This document shows positions 1 to 9,164 of a stretch of DNA of 64,000 nt, in pieces; position 1 is the stretch's first letter, and every line of letters starts with the position of its first letter. Origin of the DNA: Chitinophagaceae bacterium (GTDB taxonomy: Bacteria > Bacteroidota > Bacteroidia > Chitinophagales > Chitinophagaceae); the NCBI GenBank assembly GCA_016787065.1, contig JAEUVD010000008.1, positions 1 to 64,000 on the forward strand. The letters run 5' to 3'. The position numbers were made by a program, and so were the translations under genes. Under the pieces are notes generated by a model. That model had not been told where the DNA came from, did no database searches, and saw only the letters and a program-made list of their open reading frames with translations.

Positions 1-375
<375 letters not shown>

Positions 376-427
376 CTTTTTTGTTTCTATTTATATTTCT
401 TCCAATGTGTCGATCTTATTATAGGTT

Positions 428-454
428 AATTCTTAAGCGTGAACAGTAAGAATT
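428..454 (+). other. Inverted repeat in the 23S-5S spacer
   Basis: AATTCTTA at 428-435 is perfectly complementary to TAAGAATT at 447-454, with an 11-base loop. It lies in the transcribed spacer between the two rRNAs. A likely role is an RNA-processing stem rather than a terminator, because no T-run follows. The role is inferred. Confidence 0.4.
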
Positions 455-469
455 GCTAAAACCTAACCT

Positions 470-581
<112 letters not shown>

Positions 582-588
582 TTATTGA

Positions 589-620
589 TCCCCCTCATTT
601 TTGAGGGGGATTTTTTTTTT
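589..620 (+). terminator. rRNA operon terminator
   Basis: TCCCCCTCA (589-597) pairs perfectly with TGAGGGGGA (602-610) over a four-base T loop and is followed by ten T residues (611-620). This is a textbook intrinsic terminator closing the rrn operon. Confidence 0.95.
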
Positions 621-727
621 GCTTCTATGCCTTCTTGTCTTTACAATGCTTAATAATTTCAACGCTTATTGCTACAGACAAGTAATATGTATAGCATGGT
701 ATCCATTTCTTTAGTATTTTCACTTGG

Positions 728-2221
728 TTGAAATCTGTACCTCCTAGAAAGCATGGTCGTTATTTAAACTATTATAGCTTTATAATTGTTTGTTTATTCT
801 TTTTCCCACTGGTAATCGACTCCCCATGTTACGCGCAAAAACGAAGTACAGGTCTGATTCTCGATGATGTTAATTATCAACATGTAGATCAACTTGCAAA
901 AGGATTGAGTTTTACAGATCCGCCTAACAGTTATTCTTTAAAGAAATATGCTCCGCTTCCGGGAAATCAAGGACAGGCAGGTTCTTGTGTAAGTTGGGCT
1001 TCAGGTTATGCTGCTTTAAGTATGTCGTTAGCTATTCAACTCGAGTTACCAGACTCTAATCTGGAAAAGTTAACTCGATCCCCAATGTTTATATATAACC
1101 AAACCAAATTTGCTAGTTGTGAAGATGGTTCTAGTTTGGTTAAAGCGCTTGATTTTCTCAAACAAAAAGGAACATGCTCCATTAATGAATTTAACCCAAA
1201 GGATTGTACTATTCAACCCGATTCAAATTTGTTGAAAGTTGCTTCAGAATTTAAGGTCAAGGAGGTGTATCGATTATTTGATAAGGATGCGTCACAAGAC
1301 GATAAAGTTATTGCCACCATTCAAAGTATCGCTTCTAATAAACCTGTTATCATTGGAATGAAAATAAAGTCTTCTCTTTTTAAGGTAAACAAATCGGGCA
1401 ATTATAAACCCTCACCTACTGAACAAGATGAAGGAGGTCACGCCATGTGCGTAGTTGGATATGATCAGAAGACACAAGTTTTTGAAATACTAAATTCGTG
1501 GGGGCCGCAGTATGCCAATCAAGGCTACTTCTATATTTCTTATCAGGATTACGCCTTGTACACCATGTATGCGTTTCAACTTGTTTTAAATCGAATGCCT
1601 CCATCTAATTTATCCATTTTTGACAGAGATACAGACTCACTTAAAACAGCATCAAGAAGCATTATTCAAGGCGAATTTATGTTTAAGAAATATAGAAACG
1701 AAGAAGGCTATTTTGAAGAGATGAATACAAAATACCAAACAAGCTACTACGAATTACCGTTTGGCATCTGCGACACAAATAGTTTTTTTAGAGTACGTGC
1801 CCAAAATTTAACGGCTAATACTTATGTATATGTATTTAGTTTGAAACCTAATAATACCGTGGATTTACTCTTTCCAACGTACCAAAGTTCCGACAGCATA
1901 TCTATGCAAATACCAATAATTCCGAATGAAAACGTGACCATCGAAATTCCTGAAAACCGATACAATGGTTTAAGAACAGATCAAGTAGGAGAAGATTATT
2001 TATGTATCTTATACAGTGAACAGAAATTAAATGATTTAAGTAATGTTTTGAATACAATCCGACAATCAAACGGCAATTTGGAGGAAAGACTCGAATTAGC
2101 CTTGGGCGACCGTTTAATTTCCAAAAAGGATATCGTTTATAGTTCAGAGAAAATGAAAGTAATTGCGAAAGTTACTTCCGGTTATATAGCTCCATTAATA
2201 CTTAAAGTTCAAGTAAAGTAA
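728..2221 (+). CDS. Secreted papain-family (C1) cysteine peptidase with DUF4384-like C-terminus
   Basis: This is a predicted exported protein of 497 residues. An N-terminal hydrophobic stretch (about 17-32) ends near CYAQ. The papain fold follows: oxyanion Gln81 and nucleophile Cys87 in NQGQAGSCVSWA, His238 in EGGHAMCVVGY, and Asn256 in LNSWG, so the catalytic set is complete. Residues about 350-497 resemble DUF4384, a beta-rich domain often attached to peptidases and kinases, with its typical LLFP and GEDYLCILYS segments. The frame closes at a stop at 692 and has no ATG before the signal peptide, so TTG at 728 is the best start. It begins a run of four exported peptidases behind the rRNA operon. 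Substrate and role are unknown; it may act on surface or environmental protein. Confidence 0.85.
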   Translation: MKSVPPRKHGRYLNYYSFIIVCLFFFPLVIDSPCYAQKRSTGLILDDVNYQHVDQLAKGLSFTDPPNSYSLKKYAPLPGNQGQAGSCVSWASGYAALSMSLAIQLELPDSNLEKLTRSPMFIYNQTKFASCEDGSSLVKALDFLKQKGTCSINEFNPKDCTIQPDSNLLKVASEFKVKEVYRLFDKDASQDDKVIATIQSIASNKPVIIGMKIKSSLFKVNKSGNYKPSPTEQDEGGHAMCVVGYDQKTQVFEILNSWGPQYANQGYFYISYQDYALYTMYAFQLVLNRMPPSNLSIFDRDTDSLKTASRSIIQGEFMFKKYRNEEGYFEEMNTKYQTSYYELPFGICDTNSFFRVRAQNLTANTYVYVFSLKPNNTVDLLFPTYQSSDSISMQIPIIPNENVTIEIPENRYNGLRTDQVGEDYLCILYSEQKLNDLSNVLNTIRQSNGNLEERLELALGDRLISKKDIVYSSEKMKVIAKVTSGYIAPLILKVQVK

Positions 2222-2332
2222 AACCACCTTTAATTAATAAAACTGGCTAAACATGATAAATACCCGAAAAACGAGATAAAAATGGGGAAGCAGTTTTATT
2301 TTATATACTTTTACGTAAAGCACAGTACAACC

Positions 2333-3988
2333 ATGAACCTATCCGCTTTCATCAGAATTTTAGCGCTCTTGGTATTTTCACATTTTCCTTTTGTTTTAAT
2401 AGCGCAAAGTAGTGGTGTAGTATCATTTTTTTCAGATGATATCGATTCCAGCTTGTGTAAAAATCATGTGAGCAATTTCAAGGAAGATCAGCAGGTTAGA
2501 AAACTAATCGATACAATTCTACATCGAATGCATCTTCGAAATGCAATAAACATAATTGGTTGTAACGATGATCGTAACTGTAAAGCCACTTTAGTGGAAG
2601 CTACCCCTTATATTATTTACAATAGTGATTTCTTAAATGGAGTTAAGTTGCTTCATTTTACCGAAACAAGTTTACCAAATAAAGAAGATGATTGGGAAGC
2701 ACTTTGTATTCTGGCTCATGAACTGGGACATATTTATAATTTTCATTTTGGAAGCAGAAACACGGGCCGTACTTCGATCGATTTAGAACTTGAAGCGGAT
2801 GAATTCGCTGGGGTAATGATGAAAACGTTAGGTGCAAATCTTGCCCAAGCGCAAAAAGTAATGCAGCGACGAGGAATTTCTGATAAAGGTTCTGAAACAC
2901 ATCCATCACGACAGAAAAGATTAGAAGCAATTGAACGAGGTTGGAATAATGCCGGTAATCCTTTCGCAAACTCTGAAGCAGAAAAGAAGGAAGTGATTGT
3001 AAAGCAAGAACTTTTAGAGGCAAGTCGGCACTATGATCAACAGGATGTAGCTAAAGCACTGCCGGTTTATCTGAAATTTACAGAATCCGAACACTTCAAT
3101 CCAACGTATCAAACAGATTTAGGGTTAATGTATTATAGAGGAAATGCAAGTACATCGCCGAATTACACAGAATCTGCACGATGGCTTCAGAAAGCAGCTA
3201 TGGAAAACGATGATAGGGCTCAATTATATCTTGGGTTTATGTATATGAAAGGATTAGGGCATGAAGTTAATTACGAACAAGCCTTGCTTTGGTTAAAGAA
3301 ATCAGCCGAAGCCGGTAATACCAATGCCATGCTAGCGCTATGCGAAGTGGATAGTTTATCGAATGAGATACTATGGTTAACTCAAGCCGCATCAAAGGGT
3401 AACAGCACCGCACAAGCTTTGCTTGGAGAAAAATATTTATACGGGCTGAATAATTTACCTATCGATACTGCTCTCGGATTTGCCTATTTGCGAAAAGCAA
3501 TAAATCGTGATAATGCACTTGCTTACGTGTTGTACGGCAAAAAAATGGCTGAGAAAAAATCGAAAGAGCAACTCGAAAAAGTAGTGACTACCTTTTTAGA
3601 ACCTGGTGCAATTTGTTTGATCCAAAACAAAAACTTGTTTTTGACTTCAGATTCATTGAGCAAAACAGACGAAAGTGATTTTGTAAATCGCCTTTACTTT
3701 AATAATGAACACGTTGATATTTTTGTTTCTGCATGTGCACCTATCGTCAGTTATTATAGTGGTGATGGCGATATACCAGTTAACATGGAAACCTGTATTG
3801 AATGGATGGAAGTAATGGCGCGCTATGGCGATACGGAAGTTGCCTATTTTCTAGGGCAGCTATTTGAAAAAGGGAAAATGAACAAATTTAAAAGCCCGGT
3901 GAACTACAAAAAAGCGGGAGAAATGTATAAGCTGGCTGCTAATAATAATCATGTTAAAGCTAAAGAAGCGTTGGAACGTTTTAAGTAA
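2333..3988 (+). CDS. Exported M48-like metallopeptidase with Sel1 repeats
   Basis: This 551-residue protein begins MNLSAFIRIL with a signal peptide ending near LIAQ. The frame extends upstream to an ATG at 2282, but only the 2333 ATG places the signal peptide at the N-terminus. The zinc motif HELGH is at residues 129-133, followed about 20 residues later by ELEADEFA, the third-ligand motif of M48 peptidases. The C-terminal half carries Sel1/TPR-like repeats, for example the ARWLQKAA and ALLWLKKSA helices with alternating Gly-Leu-Gly turns, which normally bind partner proteins. It sits 111 bases after the papain-like gene. A periplasmic or surface protease steered by its repeat domain is the likely reading. 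Its substrate is unknown. Confidence 0.85.
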   Translation: MNLSAFIRILALLVFSHFPFVLIAQSSGVVSFFSDDIDSSLCKNHVSNFKEDQQVRKLIDTILHRMHLRNAINIIGCNDDRNCKATLVEATPYIIYNSDFLNGVKLLHFTETSLPNKEDDWEALCILAHELGHIYNFHFGSRNTGRTSIDLELEADEFAGVMMKTLGANLAQAQKVMQRRGISDKGSETHPSRQKRLEAIERGWNNAGNPFANSEAEKKEVIVKQELLEASRHYDQQDVAKALPVYLKFTESEHFNPTYQTDLGLMYYRGNASTSPNYTESARWLQKAAMENDDRAQLYLGFMYMKGLGHEVNYEQALLWLKKSAEAGNTNAMLALCEVDSLSNEILWLTQAASKGNSTAQALLGEKYLYGLNNLPIDTALGFAYLRKAINRDNALAYVLYGKKMAEKKSKEQLEKVVTTFLEPGAICLIQNKNLFLTSDSLSKTDESDFVNRLYFNNEHVDIFVSACAPIVSYYSGDGDIPVNMETCIEWMEVMARYGDTEVAYFLGQLFEKGKMNKFKSPVNYKKAGEMYKLAANNNHVKAKEALERFK

Positions 3989-4077
3989 CTACGATAAAAA
4001 TAAGTTCCTTGTCTATTCAACCTTGTCCGTTTAACATCCTGTTCTTGATTTATGGATATTTGTTTACAAACGCATGC

Positions 4078-5190
4078 TTAACGAAGGCCAGAAACATCCA
4101 CCAACCGCAACTCCGGATCACCTAACAGATCGTCGTAACCGTACAATGTACATCGAATAATTCTTCCGGCGCAAAGGTGATTTAAAATGTACTCCGGGCG
4201 ACCTCCCCCAACGGCCTCTTCTAAAAAAAACACGCTAACTTTTATTCGCTGATTCCTTGTTAAACCAATTTGATTGGTGCCCGGATCCGTATTTCTAATT
4301 TGTAACAATAAATCAAATTGTTGTCCGCCATAGTCTTGAAATGTTAGGTCATTCTTTCGAGAGGCATAATTTTTTAATATAACAGCTTCTACATTTTCAG
4401 AACGTGATATAATAATCTCATTATTTGTTGTATCCAGAATATGATAAGTACTATTTGGCGTATCCCATAAAGCTAATTTACCGTAATGAAATTCATTTTC
4501 GTGTTGATCTGCAGGTTCTGGAGGAATGGCAGATTGAGATTCTAACCCGGAAGCCTGTAACCATTCATTACGTATGGCTTGCAATCGCTTTCCCTTTGCC
4601 GGATGGGTTTTAGTGTCCTGTTCATTGGAAATAAATCGAGAATTAACTGCCAACAATACCTGATTGGAATCTGCTCCCATTTTATACATGATATTCGTTG
4701 CAAACTTATCTGCATCAAATTCCGCCTGCAGCGCATTCAAGGTATCCGTTAAATTGAAGGCTAAATGATGCCCTATTTCATGTGCCAATATGAATACGGA
4801 TGACCAATAAGAATCACTCATACGATCGATCGTTTTTAATAAATTCTTGTTGTAAATAATCAAGCGTTTTTCCTCTACGGTAAGCGCCATAGCATTATCT
4901 ATATTTCCTCGAAATATCAGGAAATTCGCTGGTAGACCGGCATAATTCATAATTTCATTCACTGCGTTTTTTTCTCTTTCATCGGCAACGTCTAAGGCAA
5001 CATGTAGTTTCTTTTCAAAGGAGTCAACATCACTAAAACAACAAACCCGTGTAAGTATTTGTAACGTTCCCGGAGTTGACCCTGTTGGTAAAATCAAATT
5101 GGTATTCTTCGTTTCAGGAGGATTGTTGTTACATGCTATAATGAAAAGTAATAACATGGCAATGAAAACCAAATTTTTCAAGTAGAGCAT
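4078..5190 (-). CDS. M48-like metallopeptidase lipoprotein
   Basis: The 370-residue product starts with a lipoprotein signal: a hydrophobic stretch followed by LFIIAC, with Cys20 as the lipidation site. It has the zinc motif HEIGH at 137-141 and the downstream EFDADKFA motif near 157-164, as in M48 peptidases. The region KTHPAKGKRLQAI near residue 195 is also typical of the family. The roughly 150 C-terminal residues match nothing I recognise. It is transcribed with the astacin-like gene upstream (11-base gap), so the two probably form an operon. It faces the other M48 gene tail to tail. The predicted site of action is the inner face of an outer membrane or the periplasm. Confidence 0.85.
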   Translation of the reverse strand: MLYLKNLVFIAMLLLFIIACNNNPPETKNTNLILPTGSTPGTLQILTRVCCFSDVDSFEKKLHVALDVADEREKNAVNEIMNYAGLPANFLIFRGNIDNAMALTVEEKRLIIYNKNLLKTIDRMSDSYWSSVFILAHEIGHHLAFNLTDTLNALQAEFDADKFATNIMYKMGADSNQVLLAVNSRFISNEQDTKTHPAKGKRLQAIRNEWLQASGLESQSAIPPEPADQHENEFHYGKLALWDTPNSTYHILDTTNNEIIISRSENVEAVILKNYASRKNDLTFQDYGGQQFDLLLQIRNTDPGTNQIGLTRNQRIKVSVFFLEEAVGGGRPEYILNHLCAGRIIRCTLYGYDDLLGDPELRLVDVSGLR

Positions 5191-5201
5191 AACGTTTAGG
5201 T

Positions 5202-5993
5202 TTAGGGGTAAAGTAATTTCATGACTTCCTTATCTTGTTCCGATAAATTGAAATTTCGATGCGTGGTATAACCATTTCTTGTAAACTCTTTTGGGAAAGC
5301 ATAAAGCATGATAGATAAGGAATCAAAAGTTGAACCGTTGATTTGAAGATCTTGATACTTTTTAAAAATATTGCGCTCAATGGCGTCTAAACTCCAATGA
5401 TTAGGTTCAGATTGATAGTATGCTATAACCAAATCCTTATTCCATTGAATGGGGTTGTTTTTCGGGTTTTGATGCTCATGAATTAATCCCAAGGCATGTC
5501 CGAACTCATGTAATACAACATGCCTGAACTCTTCTTCTTTGGTATCGGCGTTGAGCCAACCTAAATTCATGGATGGTACTTTTTCAGCAGATGAAATTCC
5601 TATAAACGACCATGAACCTCCCGGTTGAAAATCGATACTAATATCAGCCTTGTTGTTACTATGAAAGTCAAAAGTCATTCCACAACAGCGTTCCCATTCT
5701 TTAGCAATTGCTTCAACCTTATTTTTAATTTCTTCACTTCCTGAAATAAAAGAAACATACAATATTCTTTTATCTTCCGGCCACAGTAAAAATTTTAACG
5801 AACTAGCATGACCATAAGAACTGTCTTCTCCAAGCATAGGAAGTTCAGTGCAAACAGGTAACGATAACGTGATAGGGTTGGGTTGCGTAGTTTTACTTGT
5901 TTCTTTTGAAGTGGATGTTTTTTCCTCTTGACTGAAACAACCCGCGTCACCAACCAGAATTAATAATAGAACGCAGTATAGAATATTTTTCAA
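5202..5993 (-). CDS. Astacin-like (M12A) zinc metallopeptidase, exported
   Basis: The 263-residue protein has an N-terminal hydrophobic signal, possibly with a lipid-modified Cys19 (the DAGC context is a poor lipobox). The zinc motif HEFGHALGLIHEHQNP lies at residues 162-177 and fits the extended HExxHxxGxxHE signature of astacins and related metzincins. A Met-turn is visible as SIMLYAFP near residue 235. The start codon is TTG at 5993, supported by a perfect TAnnTTTG element 24-31 bases upstream. It is the first gene of a pair with the M48 lipoprotein. It probably digests extracellular or periplasmic protein; the target is not known. Confidence 0.88.
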   Translation of the reverse strand: MKNILYCVLLLILVGDAGCFSQEEKTSTSKETSKTTQPNPITLSLPVCTELPMLGEDSSYGHASSLKFLLWPEDKRILYVSFISGSEEIKNKVEAIAKEWERCCGMTFDFHSNNKADISIDFQPGGSWSFIGISSAEKVPSMNLGWLNADTKEEEFRHVVLHEFGHALGLIHEHQNPKNNPIQWNKDLVIAYYQSEPNHWSLDAIERNIFKKYQDLQINGSTFDSLSIMLYAFPKEFTRNGYTTHRNFNLSEQDKEVMKLLYP

Positions 5994-6016
5994 GGTTTAT
6001 TCGGATTTGTCTTTTT

Positions 6017-6024
6017 CAAATGTA
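6017..6024 (-). promoter_or_regulatory. -7 promoter element of the astacin/M48 pair
   Basis: The minus strand reads TACATTTG, a perfect match to the Bacteroidota -7 consensus TAnnTTTG, just upstream of the TTG start at 5993. No clear -33 TTTG was found at the usual distance. Confidence 0.55.
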
Positions 6025-6214
6025 GTTAAAATTCTTTACTGATTGGTTGTGGCAAAAATCACTTCGAATCGTTGTAAACCACAGCTACTATAACTACATT
6101 TTTTCTGGTTAAAAGGCGTTCGGCAATGACAATAGTTACAAAGTTTCAACACTCTTCTTTTTGGCTGATTGCATTCAGTTTTTTCTCTTTACATTCGCGA
6201 CAACTTTTAATAAA

Positions 6215-7537
6215 ATGGGCGTAATTAAAGATGAATTTTATACCGAAGCGGTAAAATTATCGAATGAAATCAAAGCTTTACTAAAGGAACATGGCGAAAC
6301 CGTAATTGATCAGGTTCAATTAGCACAGGTGTATCAGGGTATGCGAGGCATCATTGGTCTTGTAACCGAAACATCGCTGTTGGATGCTCAGGAAGGTATT
6401 CGCTTTCGAGGTTATTCCATCCCTCAATTGGTAGAGTTATTACCTAAGGCCGAAAATGGAAGTCAGCCTTTACCGGAAGGCTTGTTTTTTCTGATGTTGG
6501 TAGGTCGTTTGCCAAGTGAAGCGGATGTAGATCATCTTACCTCTGTTTTAGCTCGCCGCTCTCATGTGCCTAATTATGTATTCGATGCCATTGAATCGTT
6601 GCCTGTAACGGCGCATCCAATGACGCAATTGAGTATTGGTGTGATGGCGCTTCAAACAGAATCGTTGTTTGCAAAAGCCTATAATACGGGAATTAGCAAA
6701 TCTGAATATTGGGCGTATATCTATGAAGATTGTATTAATTTGATTGCTCGATTACCTCGAATTGCAGCCTATATCTATCGCCGTAAATATCGCGGTGGAG
6801 AACATATACAACCTAACGGTATGCTCGATTGGGCTTCAAACTTTGCACACATGTTAGGTTTTGAAGACCCAACTTTCCATGAACTGATGCGTTTGTATCT
6901 TACTATTCATGCCGATCATGAAGGGGGTAATGTGAGTGCCCATGCAACACACCTCGTAAGTTCCGCTTTGAGTGACCCTTACTTATCCTTTACAGCCGGA
7001 GTGAATGGATTAGCCGGCCCGTTGCACGGTTTAGCCAATCAAGAAGTTGTTCGTTGGATAGAGAGTATGTACGAAGCGTTGGAAACAAACGATCCGTCAA
7101 AAGAACAAATTGCTGCTTACGTGCAAAAAACGCTCACCGAAGGTAAAGTGGTGCCTGGATATGGCCATGCCGTATTGCGCCAAACAGATCCACGCTTTAT
7201 TGCTCAAATGGAATTCGCAAAACGTTATTGCCCGGATGATAATATGATTCAAACAGTTTGGAAGGTGTATGAGGCGGTTCCTCCAATCCTAAGTTCTACC
7301 GGAAAAATTAAAAACCCATGGCCAAATGTAGATGCCCATTCTGGGGCTTTATTAAAACATTATGGCTTGGTGGAAGAAGATTTCTATACCGTGATGTTTG
7401 CCGTTTCACGTGCGCTTGGGGTTTTAGCAAGCATGTGTATCGAACGTGTATGCGGTTTCCCTATCGAACGTCCGAAATCAGTAACTACAGAATTGGTGAA
7501 ACGTTATTTAAACAAGGAAGTTACTACCTTAGAATAA
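6215..7537 (+). CDS. gltA: Citrate synthase
   Basis: This enzyme condenses acetyl-CoA and oxaloacetate to citrate, the entry step of the TCA cycle, in the cytoplasm. The 440-residue protein carries the family's catalytic blocks: GLAGPLHGLANQEV (His), VPGYGHAVLRQTDPR (His) and the Asp of NVDAHSGALL. A HADHEGGNVSAHATHL segment is also present. The sequence style is that of the mitochondrial-like form common in Bacteroidota. The frame runs upstream to a TTG at 6161, but ATG 6215 (MGVIKDEFYTEA) gives the normal length. It stands alone and ends at a strong bidirectional terminator. Confidence 0.97.
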   Translation: MGVIKDEFYTEAVKLSNEIKALLKEHGETVIDQVQLAQVYQGMRGIIGLVTETSLLDAQEGIRFRGYSIPQLVELLPKAENGSQPLPEGLFFLMLVGRLPSEADVDHLTSVLARRSHVPNYVFDAIESLPVTAHPMTQLSIGVMALQTESLFAKAYNTGISKSEYWAYIYEDCINLIARLPRIAAYIYRRKYRGGEHIQPNGMLDWASNFAHMLGFEDPTFHELMRLYLTIHADHEGGNVSAHATHLVSSALSDPYLSFTAGVNGLAGPLHGLANQEVVRWIESMYEALETNDPSKEQIAAYVQKTLTEGKVVPGYGHAVLRQTDPRFIAQMEFAKRYCPDDNMIQTVWKVYEAVPPILSSTGKIKNPWPNVDAHSGALLKHYGLVEEDFYTVMFAVSRALGVLASMCIERVCGFPIERPKSVTTELVKRYLNKEVTTLE

Positions 7538-7560
7538 TCCTATTCACATACCTTATTACA

Positions 7561-7594
7561 AAAAATCTGATGAAAGCCTCATCAGATTTTTTTT
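7561..7594. terminator. Bidirectional terminator between gltA and the oxidoreductase
   Basis: A perfect 13-base-pair stem (7561-7573 with 7579-7591) and a five-base loop are flanked by an A-run on the left and a T-run on the right, so it can stop transcription from both sides. The stop codon of the minus-strand oxidoreductase (7582-7584) lies inside the right arm. Confidence 0.93.
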
Positions 7595-9129
7595 GTTTTA
7601 GGATATTGTATTGTCCATGGAATATGATTGTCCTTGCAAATCCTTTTGGCAACATCTCTCGCCATATTGATGGCCACAGGTACACCACCGCCGGGTCGGC
7701 TCCAATGACTAGCATAGTAAAAATTGTCTAATCCGGGAAGGTTGAATTTAACTGGAGTAGATGCTACCAATTTCTGATTATCAGGTAACCAGCCTTGTGC
7801 TGAACCTTGCCAATTATTCGTATAACGCAGAATAGTGGCTGGGGTGGAAAAATCTTCCTCCTCAATATCTGCATTGATTCCGGGATATTTTATTTCCAAT
7901 GCTTCTTTCAAGGCATTTATAAACTTCTGTTTTTCTATCCGGTATTGTTTCCGATCGTTCTTACGTAAATCGATCCAGTATTGTCCGTTCTTAGTATAAA
8001 AACTACATGCCATAACTGTTTTACCGGCAGGTGCCAACGTTGGATCGTAATGATAAAAATGGGTTTCTAAACGTTTAAATTCGGTTCCACAAGGAGAAAT
8101 CAATTTCTTTTCAATTGGAAATCGGTTGAAATGAAGTTGTTCTTTATAGTCGCGTTTCAATCCAAAACTCACCAATAATACCGAGTAGTATAAATCTATT
8201 TTTTTCTCACTTGCGAGTTCTTCAATGACCTTATCGGTGTACTTGCCATCAAGAAAATCAAATACCGTGTGATGCCAATCGGCCGCTGATAACACGATGT
8301 CTGATTCATGCACTACATTATTTCGTACAAGCAGGCCTGTTGTTTTATTATTTTCTACTAAAATTTTCTTTACGGGTGTTTTATAATGCATAACACCACC
8401 AAGTTCCAAATAGCGTTCCTCCAATCGTTGTGCCCAGCGAAGTGAACCTCCAATAGGGTATCCCGCTGAGTTCAAATCAAAACAGGCCATGGGAAAATTG
8501 AAAACCAACATATTTACTTCATAGTCATCGAATAATAATCGAAAGGCTTCTTTCAGAAATTCATTCTTAAAGCCTGCAGACAAAGTGAAATTGGTTTTCT
8601 TTTTTTGTTTGAGTATCAGATAAAGAAATTTAAGGTATCGCGACATTTTAATACCTCGAATTATAGAAGGAATCAACGGTAATGGATCCATTAAAGGGGG
8701 CACCTGAAATGCCTGTAACGATCGGATATCTTGTATAAACGATCGGATATGTTTTTCGTCCTCCGGAGCTAGGTCGATAAGATATGCTTGAAATTCATCT
8801 AAATGGGTGTAAACCACAAACTCCTTCGAACCATAACGATTAGTATTTTTCTCAACGGTTAAACAAAGTCGGTCATCATGATTTACAAACGGAATGGCTT
8901 GCATGTCGAGCAATTCCGACCACATTGCATAAAATCCACTTCCTTTATCTGAACCTAAAATCCAATGCACCGAACCATCAAACGTATATTCTCCCTTTTT
9001 CCACGACGTGCATAGTCCACCGGGGATATCATGTTTTTCAAATATCTGTGTTTGAAAACCATTCATCTGCAAATAACAACCTGCACACAAACCGGAAATT
9101 CCGGAACCGATAATATTAATTTTTTTCAA
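7582..9129 (-). CDS. FAD-dependent phytoene desaturase/carotene isomerase-like oxidoreductase
   Basis: The 515-residue protein opens with the FAD-binding Rossmann motif IIGSGISGLCAGCYL and the PGGLCTSW segment, both typical of the CrtI/CrtH/retinol-saturase superfamily. The C-terminus has the PGGGVPVAINMARDVA segment that closes the FAD site in these enzymes. The start is TTG at 9129, because the FAD motif begins six residues later and no upstream ATG exists. Family members desaturate or isomerise carotenoids, or reduce related polyisoprenoids. No other carotenoid gene is nearby, so the substrate is open. It is monocistronic and runs into the shared terminator. Confidence 0.85.
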   Translation of the reverse strand: MKKINIIGSGISGLCAGCYLQMNGFQTQIFEKHDIPGGLCTSWKKGEYTFDGSVHWILGSDKGSGFYAMWSELLDMQAIPFVNHDDRLCLTVEKNTNRYGSKEFVVYTHLDEFQAYLIDLAPEDEKHIRSFIQDIRSLQAFQVPPLMDPLPLIPSIIRGIKMSRYLKFLYLILKQKKKTNFTLSAGFKNEFLKEAFRLLFDDYEVNMLVFNFPMACFDLNSAGYPIGGSLRWAQRLEERYLELGGVMHYKTPVKKILVENNKTTGLLVRNNVVHESDIVLSAADWHHTVFDFLDGKYTDKVIEELASEKKIDLYYSVLLVSFGLKRDYKEQLHFNRFPIEKKLISPCGTEFKRLETHFYHYDPTLAPAGKTVMACSFYTKNGQYWIDLRKNDRKQYRIEKQKFINALKEALEIKYPGINADIEEEDFSTPATILRYTNNWQGSAQGWLPDNQKLVASTPVKFNLPGLDNFYYASHWSRPGGGVPVAINMARDVAKRICKDNHIPWTIQYPKTKKI

Positions 9130-9164
9130 ACCAATAATTGAGTCGGCAATTTAGGGTAGAAAAA

